From positions 1-64,000 of the forward strand of contig NZ_KQ410726.1 of the NCBI RefSeq assembly GCF_001262505.1: 64,000 nucleotides of DNA, in the 5' to 3' direction. Made by a program: the position numbers and the translations under genes. The DNA comes from Shinella sp. SUS2. GTDB lineage: Bacteria; Pseudomonadota; Alphaproteobacteria; Rhizobiales; Rhizobiaceae. Positions 37,075 through 45,460 of this stretch are shown here, piece after piece; within the stretch, counting starts at the first letter, position 1, and the number at the start of each line of letters is the position of its first letter. The notes under the pieces were generated by a model, which had not been told where the DNA came from, searched no databases, and saw only the letters and a list, made by a program, of their open reading frames with translations.

Positions 37075-38814
37075 ATGAATGATGTAGCGTCGCCAGACGC
37101 GAACATCCGGCTGGGTATGTTTGAAGCCGCGTGCGATATCCTCGCCGCCGCCGTGATCGTCTACGACAAGAACGATTGCCTCGTCTTCGCCAGCCGCCAG
37201 GTCCTGCGCTACTTCCCCATTCCCGCCGATACGCTGAAGCCGGGCACGCGGCTGCGCGATGTGCTGAGCGCCATTTTCGACAGCGGCGTGCGCTACGGCA
37301 TTCCGCCCGAGCAGCGCCACAAGGCCGTCAACCGCGAGGAGTGGATTTCCAACCGCATCTCGGCCCACTGGCGCGAGCAGTACGACGCCGTGGAACGGCT
37401 CGGCCGCGACCGCTGGATCCATTTCCGCAAGCGCCGCCTGCCGAGCGGCTACAATGTCACCACGCTGGTCGACGTCTCCGAGCAGAAGAAGCAGGAGGAG
37501 CAGTGGCGCTCGGATCTCGAGCGCATCGCGCTCACCGAGGAGATCCTCGAGACCCTGCCGTCGCCGGTCGTCATCAAGGATCGCAATTTCACCTATATCG
37601 CGGCCAACAAAGCCTTCTGCGCGATCTACAATGCCAATGCCGACGGCATTCTCGGCCGCTCTGTCTGGGATCTGGCGGATGCGGAGAATGCCGAGCGCAT
37701 CGAGCGCTCCGACCGCATGGTGCTGGAAACGGGCGAGCCCTACAGCGTGCCGGAGCACGTCATCCGCGCCGACGGTACCGATCTCTACGCCATCACCCGG
37801 AAGTACCGCATCGGCGCCCCGGGGCACCATGCCATCGTCACGGTGATGGAAGACGTGACGGCGCTCGCTGCCGGCAACAGGGCCGTGTCGGATGACGGCG
37901 ACGTGCTGCTCAGCGTGCCCGGCGGCTTCGTCGAGGCGCAGAACTGCTTCGATCCGGTGCGCGACGCCGAGCGGCGCTTGCTCCTCGAACAGTTGAACGG
38001 CGACGAACTGCGGGCGCTTTCCGGCAAGCGTGCCCTGGTCGCCACGCCCAATCCCCGCATCGAGGAGATCCTGGTCGGCGAGTTCCGGGCACGCGGGGCG
38101 GATTGCTGCGCGGTGCACAGCGTCTACGAACACGATGCCTTCCTCGCCCTTGCGGCCCGCGAGGGCCTGTCGGTCGATCTCGTGGTGATCGACAACAACC
38201 TGCCGGACCACGAGCGAATCCTTTCCAACGACCGGGGCATTGCAACGCGGGTTATCGTACCGGACGGCATCGGCCCGGATTTCATGCGCACGCTCGTCGA
38301 AGAGCACGAACTTCTCTCGGAGAACGCATCGCCGCTCGGCGACATCCTCACACCGGTGTCGCTATCGGACGACTGGTACATAGCAACGGACATTTCCGTC
38401 ATGCTGCCGGGTGCCGTCGGCGACATCGAGGTGCTCGTCGCCGAGGACAACCAGATCAACCAGTTCGTCTTCTCGCAGATCCTCGAGGGCATGGGCATTT
38501 CGCACCGCATCGCCGAGAATGGCGAGGAGGCGGTGATGCTCTGGCGCAAGCACCAGCCTCGCCTCGTGCTGATGGACATTTCCATGCCCGTGATGAACGG
38601 CATAGATGCCGCGATGGAGATCCGCGAGGCGGAGAAGCTGACGGGCACCCACACGCCCATCGTTGCCGTCACCGCCCAGGCGCTCAATGTCGACATGCAG
38701 AACTGCATGGATGCCGGCATGGACGACTATATCACCAAGCCGGTCAGCCCCGACATGATCGAGGCGATCTACCGCCGCTATGTCTCCTCTGGCAGGGAGA
38801 AGGCGGTCGCGTGA
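37075..38814 (+). CDS. PAS-PAS-receiver-receiver signalling protein without kinase domain
   Basis: The 579-residue cytoplasmic protein has two PAS-type domains (about 10-140, VIVYDKNDCLVFASRQ; and 145-265, EILETLPSPVVIKDRNFTYIAANKAF). A degenerate receiver-like region follows (about 305-400, KRALVATPNPRIEEIL and LVVIDNN), then a full CheY-like receiver (455-575). The last has the acidic pair Glu457/Asp458, phospho-acceptor Asp501 (VLMDISMP) and Lys555 (TKPVSP). No histidine kinase core is present, so it depends on an outside kinase or phosphotransfer protein. The start at ATG 37075 matches the beginning of the conserved part. It converges on the RTX gene. Confidence 0.85.
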   Translation: MNDVASPDANIRLGMFEAACDILAAAVIVYDKNDCLVFASRQVLRYFPIPADTLKPGTRLRDVLSAIFDSGVRYGIPPEQRHKAVNREEWISNRISAHWREQYDAVERLGRDRWIHFRKRRLPSGYNVTTLVDVSEQKKQEEQWRSDLERIALTEEILETLPSPVVIKDRNFTYIAANKAFCAIYNANADGILGRSVWDLADAENAERIERSDRMVLETGEPYSVPEHVIRADGTDLYAITRKYRIGAPGHHAIVTVMEDVTALAAGNRAVSDDGDVLLSVPGGFVEAQNCFDPVRDAERRLLLEQLNGDELRALSGKRALVATPNPRIEEILVGEFRARGADCCAVHSVYEHDAFLALAAREGLSVDLVVIDNNLPDHERILSNDRGIATRVIVPDGIGPDFMRTLVEEHELLSENASPLGDILTPVSLSDDWYIATDISVMLPGAVGDIEVLVAEDNQINQFVFSQILEGMGISHRIAENGEEAVMLWRKHQPRLVLMDISMPVMNGIDAAMEIREAEKLTGTHTPIVAVTAQALNVDMQNCMDAGMDDYITKPVSPDMIEAIYRRYVSSGREKAVA

Positions 38815-38835
38815 GGCGACCGCCCGCGAGGGCGT

Positions 38836-39843
38836 TCAGAGAATGAAATCGGCCTTGGTGAAATCGATGAGGCCGGAGAAGCCGATCGCGAAATCAGCCT
38901 TGCCGTCGCCGTTCGTATCCCCGTAGACGTAGGTTTCGCTCTCATACTGCTTGAAGCGCAGTTCGCCAGCCTTCTTGTGAAAACCGCCGTCGCCGACGAA
39001 CTTGAACGTCTGGTTGCCGCCGGATTTCGTGCTGGCGTCGATCGCCGAGAGGTCGATCTTGTCGCCCGACCCCTCCGAGAAGTCGGAGATCATGTCGCGG
39101 CCGGCTTCCTTGACGGTGGAATCCGTGACGGACTTGAACACGAAGACATCCCGGCCGGAGCCGCCACGCATCATGTCGGCGCCCTTGCCCCCTTCGATCG
39201 TATCCCGTCCGCTGTCGCCGTTCATCCAGTCGTTGCCGGTGCCGCCCTTGAGAAGATCGTTGCCGGAGCCGCCGTAAAGCTCGTCATTGCCGCTTTCTCC
39301 GTTGAGGACATCCTTGCCATCCTCGCCGTACAGCGTGTCCAGACCCGCGCCGCCGGCGAGCGAATCGTTGCCTCTGCCGCCCGAGAGCATGTCCGCGTCG
39401 TTGCCGCCGCCGAGGAAGTCGTCGCCGCCATAGCCCCAGATGTTGTCGTCGCCGTCATATCCGCGGATGACGTCGTCGCCGTCGTCACCGCTGATATAGT
39501 CGTCTTCGAGGAAAAGCAGGTCGAGGGCCGTCGCGGTCGTGGTGTGCTGCTTGAAGTCGTTGAGGCTCAGGTCGGCGAGGCTGATCTCCAGCGTCAATGC
39601 GTTGCCGGCATTGCGGAACTGGATGAGGCTGAAGTCGGCATCCAATCCGTCGACCGTGCCCGAGGGGTTGGAGAAGATGGCCTTCACCGTCTGGCCGTTG
39701 ACGGTGACGGACACGCTTGCGGTGCCGTCCGTGTTGAAGCTGACCGTGCTTGGAGAAATGCGTTTGGCAAGCAGGGCGACCGTTTCCGCGAGCGTGCTCG
39801 TGGAGAAATTGCCGATGGTGGAATAGGTGCTGATGGTCGACAT
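38836..39843 (-). CDS. RTX-repeat calcium-binding protein, probably type I secreted
   Basis: The 335-residue protein has a 110-residue N-terminal domain without a signal peptide and about 13 nonapeptide GGxGxDxLx repeats (about 119-235) that bind calcium in a parallel beta-roll. A C-terminal segment follows (FVFKSVTDS, ISDFSEGSGDKIDLSAID, ending TKADFIL) that fits the uncleaved secretion signal for a type I exporter. No exporter genes are adjacent. ATG 39843 has GAGGAGA upstream. An extracellular structural or adhesive role is plausible; no enzyme motif is seen. Confidence 0.87.
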   Translation of the reverse strand: MSTISTYSTIGNFSTSTLAETVALLAKRISPSTVSFNTDGTASVSVTVNGQTVKAIFSNPSGTVDGLDADFSLIQFRNAGNALTLEISLADLSLNDFKQHTTTATALDLLFLEDDYISGDDGDDVIRGYDGDDNIWGYGGDDFLGGGNDADMLSGGRGNDSLAGGAGLDTLYGEDGKDVLNGESGNDELYGGSGNDLLKGGTGNDWMNGDSGRDTIEGGKGADMMRGGSGRDVFVFKSVTDSTVKEAGRDMISDFSEGSGDKIDLSAIDASTKSGGNQTFKFVGDGGFHKKAGELRFKQYESETYVYGDTNGDGKADFAIGFSGLIDFTKADFIL

Positions 39844-40133
39844 TGCCTGTTCTCCTCGCAAAACAGCCGCATCCGGACGATGCCGACGGCCCGGGTCGCA
39901 AATTTTTCGCGACTTCAAGTCCGTGCCGTCTGAAACCAGAAATTGCGTTACCTCTGCTTGCCTGTCAATATGGGTGTCCTGCGCCCGCAAAAATACAACG
40001 CAGGCGCGTCAACTCCCCAGATTTGGGGAGGCCGGTGGGCAGGAGTGACGATTGTTTGCTATGTTTTTGTTAACGGTCATGCCTCATCGTGGAACCATCC
40101 TCGGAGGTCGCGTGCAAGTACGGGAAATCATTG

Positions 40134-41489
40134 ATGAAGTCTGCTGATCCTGCAGCGCTGGATGTTTCCCAGACTGACCTCCACGCCATGGCCTATACGG
40201 ACCCGTTGACCGGGCTCGGCAACCTTTACCGGCTGCGCGACAAGGTGCGCCAGATCGCCAAGGAGCGTGAAGAGGACCCGGCACCGTTTGCCATCGGCAT
40301 CGCCAATCTCGATGGTTTCAAGCCGATCAACGACCTTTTCGGCCCGCGTGCGGGGGACGAGATCCTCTGCCAGGTCGCCCATCGCCTGAAAGCCTGCATT
40401 CCCGACGGCGCCACCGTCACGCGCCATGGCGGCGACGAGTTCGCCTTCGTGCTGCCGCTGGTCTTCGAGCGCAAGGGCGCGGAGAAGATCGGCCAGATGC
40501 TGCGCGAGGTGCTTTCGGCCCCCTTCGACCTCGGCGACCGCAACGTGCGCCTTTCGGCCTCCTTCGGCTTTGCCATCTTTCCCTTTGCCGGCGAGGACTT
40601 CACGGAGCTGCTGAAGAGCGCGGACACGGCCCTCTACCGTTCCAAGCGCCGCGGCCGTGGCCAGATCACCGTCTATTCGCAGGAAATCGCCCAGGAGATG
40701 AAGCGCGCCACGCAGCTCGAGCAGGCGCTGCGCAATGCCATCATCGCCAATGAGGTGGACGTGCATTTCCAGCCGATCGTCAGCCTGCGTGACGACACGG
40801 TCGTCGGCTTCGAGGCCCTGGCGCGCTGGTGCGATGCCGACCTCGGCTACGTTTCTCCCGCCACCTTCGTGCCGCTCGCCGAAGAGCGCGGCTTCATCGA
40901 TGCGCTGTCCGACACGCTCCTGCGCAAGGCCGCCGAGACGGCGCTGTCCTGGCCGAAGGAGCTGTTCCTCTCGTTCAACCTCTCCTCCGCCCAGCTGATG
41001 GACCCGAAGACGGCCTTCAACACGCTGGCGATCCTCAACCGCGCCGGGCTCGATCCGCGCCGGCTGGAGCTGGAGATCACCGAGACCGCGGTGATGACGG
41101 ATGCCGACACCGCACAGAAGATCGTCGGGGAACTGCGTGCGGCGGGCGTGCGCATCTCGCTCGACGATTTCGGCACGGGCCAGTCGAGCCTCGGGCGCCT
41201 GCGTGACTTCGCCTTCGACAAGGTGAAGATCGACCGCGCCTTCGTCTCGCGCATTTCCAACGACAAGGCCTCCGAACACATCATCAAGGCGATCGTCGCC
41301 ATGTGCGAGGGTCTCGATCTTGCCGTCGTCGCCGAGGGCATCGAGGATTTTTCCGAGGCGCTGAAGCTGAAGGCACTCGGTTGCGGCATGGGGCAGGGCT
41401 ATTTCTACGGCAAGCCGCAGGATGCCGTCGCAACCATGCGTTTCCTCTCCGATCGCTATGTCAGCGTCGAGGGCCGTGCCGCCTCCTGA
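40134..41489 (+). CDS. GGDEF-EAL c-di-GMP turnover protein
   Basis: The 451-residue cytoplasmic protein has an N-terminal GGDEF domain (YTDPLTGLGN; HGGDEF at 98-103) and a C-terminal EAL domain (EALAR from 227, NLSSAQL, EITETAVM, DDFGTGQSS, KIDRAFV, EGIE). Both catalytic sets look intact, so it could make and break c-di-GMP. I see no RxxD inhibitory site five residues before GGDEF. No sensor domain is fused. The start is ATG 40134 or GTG 40089. A PilZ receptor gene follows 115 bases later. Confidence 0.9.
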   Translation: MKSADPAALDVSQTDLHAMAYTDPLTGLGNLYRLRDKVRQIAKEREEDPAPFAIGIANLDGFKPINDLFGPRAGDEILCQVAHRLKACIPDGATVTRHGGDEFAFVLPLVFERKGAEKIGQMLREVLSAPFDLGDRNVRLSASFGFAIFPFAGEDFTELLKSADTALYRSKRRGRGQITVYSQEIAQEMKRATQLEQALRNAIIANEVDVHFQPIVSLRDDTVVGFEALARWCDADLGYVSPATFVPLAEERGFIDALSDTLLRKAAETALSWPKELFLSFNLSSAQLMDPKTAFNTLAILNRAGLDPRRLELEITETAVMTDADTAQKIVGELRAAGVRISLDDFGTGQSSLGRLRDFAFDKVKIDRAFVSRISNDKASEHIIKAIVAMCEGLDLAVVAEGIEDFSEALKLKALGCGMGQGYFYGKPQDAVATMRFLSDRYVSVEGRAAS

Positions 41490-41604
41490 GGCGTCGTCCC
41501 GAAACAGGTCGCTTCGATAAAATTGCAGGCATTTGTTTAGCCGGATGGCAAACAACCTGCGGTATGGTTGGTTCCAGAGTGAATGTTCGTGAGTGGAGCC
41601 ACGG

Positions 41605-41940
41605 ATGACGACCATCAAGGATATGCCCGTCAGGGCGAACAGCCGTTCCAAGGTCCGGATTTTCGCGACGGTGCGGGTGATGCATCAATCGACGCGGGCG
41701 CGGGTCATCGACCTTTCCCCGACGGGCATGGCCTTCGATGTGGAAAAACCCATCCAGGCAATGGCCGGCCAGCTGGTAACGGTCGAGAGCGAGGAGCTGG
41801 GTCGCCTCAGCGGCACGGTACGCTGGTACACCAACGGCCGCCTCGGCATCGAGTACAAGCTGTCGACCAATGCGCTTGCGCAGATCACCTCCTATTTCCG
41901 CTTCTTCCATGAAGAGGTACAGCCGGTCCTGCGCCGCTGA
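41605..41940 (+). CDS. PilZ-domain c-di-GMP receptor
   Basis: The 111-residue single-domain protein has both c-di-GMP-binding motifs: RxxxR (Arg10-Arg14, RANSR) and DxSxxG (Asp36-Gly41, DLSPTG). It should therefore bind the nucleotide. ATG 41605 has GGAG eight bases upstream; GTG 41593 is the alternative. It follows the GGDEF-EAL gene in the same direction and converges on the LysR gene with a three-base gap. Target unknown; motility or exopolysaccharide are the usual ones. Confidence 0.88.
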   Translation: MTTIKDMPVRANSRSKVRIFATVRVMHQSTRARVIDLSPTGMAFDVEKPIQAMAGQLVTVESEELGRLSGTVRWYTNGRLGIEYKLSTNALAQITSYFRFFHEEVQPVLRR

Positions 41941-41943
41941 TCT

Positions 41944-42870
41944 TCAGGCTTCGCCGCTGCGGCCCAGCCGGCCTTCCTCGAGAAGCCAGTCCCGCACCCG
42001 CCGGGCTGGCCCGTTGAGTTCGCGCGAGCGCGGCCAGACGACGTGGAAGGCATCGTTCGTCCTCAGCACATGGCCGCCGACGGTGACGAGCGCGCCCGAG
42101 CGCACCTGCCCGTCGATGAGGTGCCGCCAGCCGAGGGCGACGCCTTCTCCCGCCAGCACGGCCTGGATCACCAGCACATAGTCGTTGATGGCAAGCCGCC
42201 GCGCCTGCGCGGGATAGCGCACACCCGCGCTGGCGAACCATTCCGGCCAGTCGCAGGCCGCCCGCACCGGCTCCTCCAGGTGGATGAGCGGCAGCTTCAA
42301 GAGTTCTTCCGGCGTCGTCGCATGCCCGCGGCTCTCCACGAAGGCCGGGCTTGCGACGGCCGTGATCACTTCCGGCGCCAGCAGCGCGGCATGATAGCGT
42401 GGCCACTTCGCCGGATCGCCGCCACGAATGCCGAGCGGGATCGGCTCCTCGTCGAGGTCGAGATCGCGCACGCTGGTCTGGATGCGCAGGTCGATGTCGG
42501 GAAGATCGGCGCGCAGCTTGGCGAGCCGCGGCAGCATCCACATCGAGGCGAAGGCGGTGGAGGCGGCAAGCGTCACATTCGCCTCCCGCCCCTTGGCGCG
42601 GATGTCTTCCGCCGATTTCTGGATGCGCGACAGGCCAAGCGTCACGTCCGCATGGAAGCGCTCGCCGGCATCGGTCAGCTCCACGGCGCGGTGGACGCGG
42701 TGGAAGAGCGCGACACCCAGCTGCTCCTCGAGATTGCGCACCGCATAGGAGACGGCCGCCTGCGTCATGCCGAGTTCGGCGGCGGCGCGGGTGAAGTTCT
42801 GGTGCCGCCCGGCAGCCTCGAAGATGATGAGACTGGAGGCGGAGGGAAGCAGGCGGCGCAAGGTTTCCAT
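41944..42870 (-). CDS. LysR-family transcriptional regulator (GcvA-like)
   Basis: The 308-residue protein has the N-terminal winged HTH (FTRAAAELGMTQAAVSYAVRNLEEQLG, split here as FTRAAAELGMTQAAVS and RNLEEQLGVALF) and a periplasmic-binding-fold effector domain. The pattern IFEAAGRHQNFTRAA and the effector half resemble GcvA-type regulators. It is divergent from the MttB homologue across 88 bases, the classical layout for LysR control of that gene; the inducer may be a methylated amine. Confidence 0.9.
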   Translation of the reverse strand: METLRRLLPSASSLIIFEAAGRHQNFTRAAAELGMTQAAVSYAVRNLEEQLGVALFHRVHRAVELTDAGERFHADVTLGLSRIQKSAEDIRAKGREANVTLAASTAFASMWMLPRLAKLRADLPDIDLRIQTSVRDLDLDEEPIPLGIRGGDPAKWPRYHAALLAPEVITAVASPAFVESRGHATTPEELLKLPLIHLEEPVRAACDWPEWFASAGVRYPAQARRLAINDYVLVIQAVLAGEGVALGWRHLIDGQVRSGALVTVGGHVLRTNDAFHVVWPRSRELNGPARRVRDWLLEEGRLGRSGEA

Positions 42871-42958
42871 AAATGGAGCTTATAGTCTTCGTAAGTTTTT
42901 TCCAGCGTCACAAGGCGTCGTTTCACGCCTAGCCTCGTCCAGGATTATGGAGGCGACA

Positions 42959-44506
42959 ATGGCAGACGCAGCGACGATCGAAGCACCGGCACGCAGGGGG
43001 AGGGCGCGACCTGCCCGGCGGGATGGCGCCGCCAAGGCGCTCGGCGTGCCCTATATCGTGCGGGGCATCCCGACCTATGATGTGCTGTCCGAGGAGAACC
43101 TGCAGAAGATCGAGCGGGCAGCGGACCGCATCCTCGCCGAAGTCGGCATCGAGTTCCGCGACGATCCTGCCGCCATCGACCACTGGAAGCGGGCCGGTGC
43201 GAAGGTCGAGGGTCTGCTCGTGCGCTTCGAGCCCGGCATGCTGCGTGAGATCGTTTCCTCGGCGCCCGCCGAATTCACCCAGCATGCCCGCAACCCGGCC
43301 AACAATGTCCAGATCGGCGGCAACAAGGTGGTCTTCTCGCCGGCCTATGGCTCGCCCTTTGTCATGGACCTCGACAAGGGGCGGCGCTACGGCACGCTGG
43401 AGGACTTCCGCAATTTCATCAAGCTCGCCCAGTCGAGCCCCTGGCTGCACCATTCCGGCGGCACGATCTGCGAGCCGGTCGACATCCCCGTCAACAAGCG
43501 CCATCTCGACATGGTCTACAGCCATATCAAGTATTCCGACCGCGCCTTCATGGGCTCGATCACCGCGGAGGAGCGCGCGGAGGATTCCATCGATATGGCG
43601 CGCATCCTGTTCGGTGCCGATTTCGTCGACCGGAACTGTGTCATCCTCGGCAATGTCAACGTCAATTCGCCGCTCGTCTGGGACGGCACCATGACGAAGT
43701 CCCTGCGCGCCTACGCCCGCGCCAACCAGGCCGCCGTCATCGTGCCCTTCATTCTCGGCGGCGCGATGGGGCCGGTCACCAATGCCGGCGCCATCGCCCA
43801 GTCCTTTGCCGAAACACTTGCCGGCTGCGCGCTCACCCAGCTGGAGCGCAAGGGGTCGCCGGTCATCTTCGGCAACTTCCTCTCCTCCATGTCGCTGCGG
43901 TCAGGCTCGCCCACCTTCGGCACGCCGGAGCCCGCCATCGGCTCGATGGTCGTCGGCCAGCTCGCCCGGCGCCTGAAACTGCCATTGCGCTGTGCCGGCA
44001 ATTTTTCCAACTCCAAGCTGCCGGACGGCCAGGCCATGCAGGAAGGGCTGATGTCTATGCTGTCGGCGGTGCATTGCGGCGCGAACTTCATCCTGCATTC
44101 CGCCGGCTTCCTCGACGGTCTGCTTTCCATGTCCTACGAGAAGTTCGTGATGGATGCGGATCTGTGCGGCGCGCTGCATTCCTATCTCGCCGGCGTCACC
44201 GTCGACGACAACACGCTCGCCATGGACGCCTTCCTTCAGGTCGGCCCCGGCAGCCACTTCCTCGGCTGCGACCACACGATGCGCAACTACCAGACCGCCT
44301 TCTGGGATTCGGCGCTGTCCGACAACGAGCCCTTCGAGAAATGGAGCGAGGAGGGCGGCTCGACCGACATGGCGACCCGTGCCAACCGCCAATGGAAGAA
44401 GATGCTCGCCGAATACGAAGCGCCGCCGCTGGATGCTGCGATCGACGAGGCGCTCCGCGACTACATGGACCGCAAGAAGGCCGCCATGGCCGACGCCTGG
44501 TATTGA
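42959..44506 (+). CDS. trimethylamine methyltransferase (MttB) family protein, non-pyrrolysine
   Basis: The 515-residue protein matches the MttB superfamily (YDVLSEENLQKIERAADRIL, HSGGTICEPVDIP, GAMGPVTNAGAIAQ, FLGCDHTMRNYQTAFWD). There is no in-frame TAG, so it lacks the pyrrolysine of true trimethylamine methyltransferases and belongs with the non-Pyl group (such as glycine betaine:corrinoid methyltransferases). No corrinoid protein or reactivase gene is next to it. GGAGG precedes ATG 42959; the open frame from 42767 is not coding. The LysR gene is divergent. The methyl donor is not known. Confidence 0.85.
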   Translation: MADAATIEAPARRGRARPARRDGAAKALGVPYIVRGIPTYDVLSEENLQKIERAADRILAEVGIEFRDDPAAIDHWKRAGAKVEGLLVRFEPGMLREIVSSAPAEFTQHARNPANNVQIGGNKVVFSPAYGSPFVMDLDKGRRYGTLEDFRNFIKLAQSSPWLHHSGGTICEPVDIPVNKRHLDMVYSHIKYSDRAFMGSITAEERAEDSIDMARILFGADFVDRNCVILGNVNVNSPLVWDGTMTKSLRAYARANQAAVIVPFILGGAMGPVTNAGAIAQSFAETLAGCALTQLERKGSPVIFGNFLSSMSLRSGSPTFGTPEPAIGSMVVGQLARRLKLPLRCAGNFSNSKLPDGQAMQEGLMSMLSAVHCGANFILHSAGFLDGLLSMSYEKFVMDADLCGALHSYLAGVTVDDNTLAMDAFLQVGPGSHFLGCDHTMRNYQTAFWDSALSDNEPFEKWSEEGGSTDMATRANRQWKKMLAEYEAPPLDAAIDEALRDYMDRKKAAMADAWY

Positions 44507-44525
44507 GGCCTCTGGGCCGCGCACG

Positions 44526-44558
44526 AAAAACCCGGTGGCGCAGGGATGTGCCACCGGG
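44526..44558 (-). terminator. Rho-independent terminator of the PRC-barrel gene
   Basis: On the minus strand a perfect 9-bp stem CCCGGTGGC / GCCACCGGG (44558-44550 with 44539-44531) is followed by TTTTTCG, 26 bases after the stop codon. On the plus strand it also follows the MttB gene and could help end that transcript. Confidence 0.87.
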
Positions 44559-44584
44559 CTGGAGATCAGACGGAGCCTGCCGGA

Positions 44585-45262
44585 TTATTCGACCGGCTGG
44601 GTGGTGGCCGGAGCCGTGCCCGTATCGGTTGTCGACGAGGTCGTCGATGTGTCGACCGGGGTATTGGCCTGGCGTTCGGCAACCTGCTGCGCCGTGGTCT
44701 TGAATTCCGGCGCGGCCTGCAGGCTTTCGGCGGTTTCGGTCGTCGTCAGCTTGACGTCGTCCGTGTCGGGGACCTGCGTGATCGAGATCTTCTCGAACGG
44801 AACCGCGACCCATTTTTCACCGATGCCCAGGAAGCCACCGACACCGACGACGGCTGCGGTAATGCCGCCGTCCTTCTCCATGATCAGGTCGGAGATCTTG
44901 CCGATGCTTTCGTCGGCGCTGTTGTAGACGGCCTGGCCGAGATAGGTGTTGGCGCTGATCTGCTCCGGCGACTGGGCCGTCAGATAGTCACCGCCGGCAG
45001 CCGGAGCCTGGGCCGTGTCCTCGGTCGGGGTCGTTGCCGGCGTCTGGGCCGTATCCTCGGTTGCAGGCGTGGTCGGGTTTGCAGCGGTGTCTCCGGGCGT
45101 GGTGCCCGTTGCGTCATCGCCGGTCATGCCCGGCTGCTGCTCCATCGTCTGGGTCTGGCCGGCGGCGGGCTGGTTGGTGTCCTGGGCATAGGCTGCCGGG
45201 GCAATGGCCGCGCCGAGGAAAAGGGCACCAGCGGCAACGGAAGTGAGAAATTTCTTGGTCAT
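44585..45262 (-). CDS. exported PRC-barrel domain protein
   Basis: The 225-residue protein starts with a signal peptide (MTKKFLTSVAAGALFLGAA, cleavage after AYA near residue 25). A disordered linker rich in Pro, Thr, Ala, Glu and Asp with repeated ATTPxxDTAQ-like units follows (about 26-105), then a PRC-barrel (LGQAVYNSADESIGKI, VAVPFEKI; about 115-190) and a polar tail. PRC-barrel proteins of this type are common in the rhizobial envelope; their function is not established. ATG 45262 is chosen because it begins the signal peptide. Confidence 0.86.
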   Translation of the reverse strand: MTKKFLTSVAAGALFLGAAIAPAAYAQDTNQPAAGQTQTMEQQPGMTGDDATGTTPGDTAANPTTPATEDTAQTPATTPTEDTAQAPAAGGDYLTAQSPEQISANTYLGQAVYNSADESIGKISDLIMEKDGGITAAVVGVGGFLGIGEKWVAVPFEKISITQVPDTDDVKLTTTETAESLQAAPEFKTTAQQVAERQANTPVDTSTTSSTTDTGTAPATTQPVE

Positions 45263-45460
45263 TTTGAACCTGCCTTTCGTCTCGTTGGCATCAAGGCGGG
45301 GCGGTCTTGAAAAGGGGCCGTCCACACCGGTTGATGGACAAGGAACGACGACCCCGGGCTTTGGTTCCGATAAAAATTGCCTTCTTTTTGATGGCTGCCA
45401 TGCATTTTTGATGCAGGAAGCGGCCGCGGGATCGCAGGCCGCTCCCGGCTTGATGAGCCC

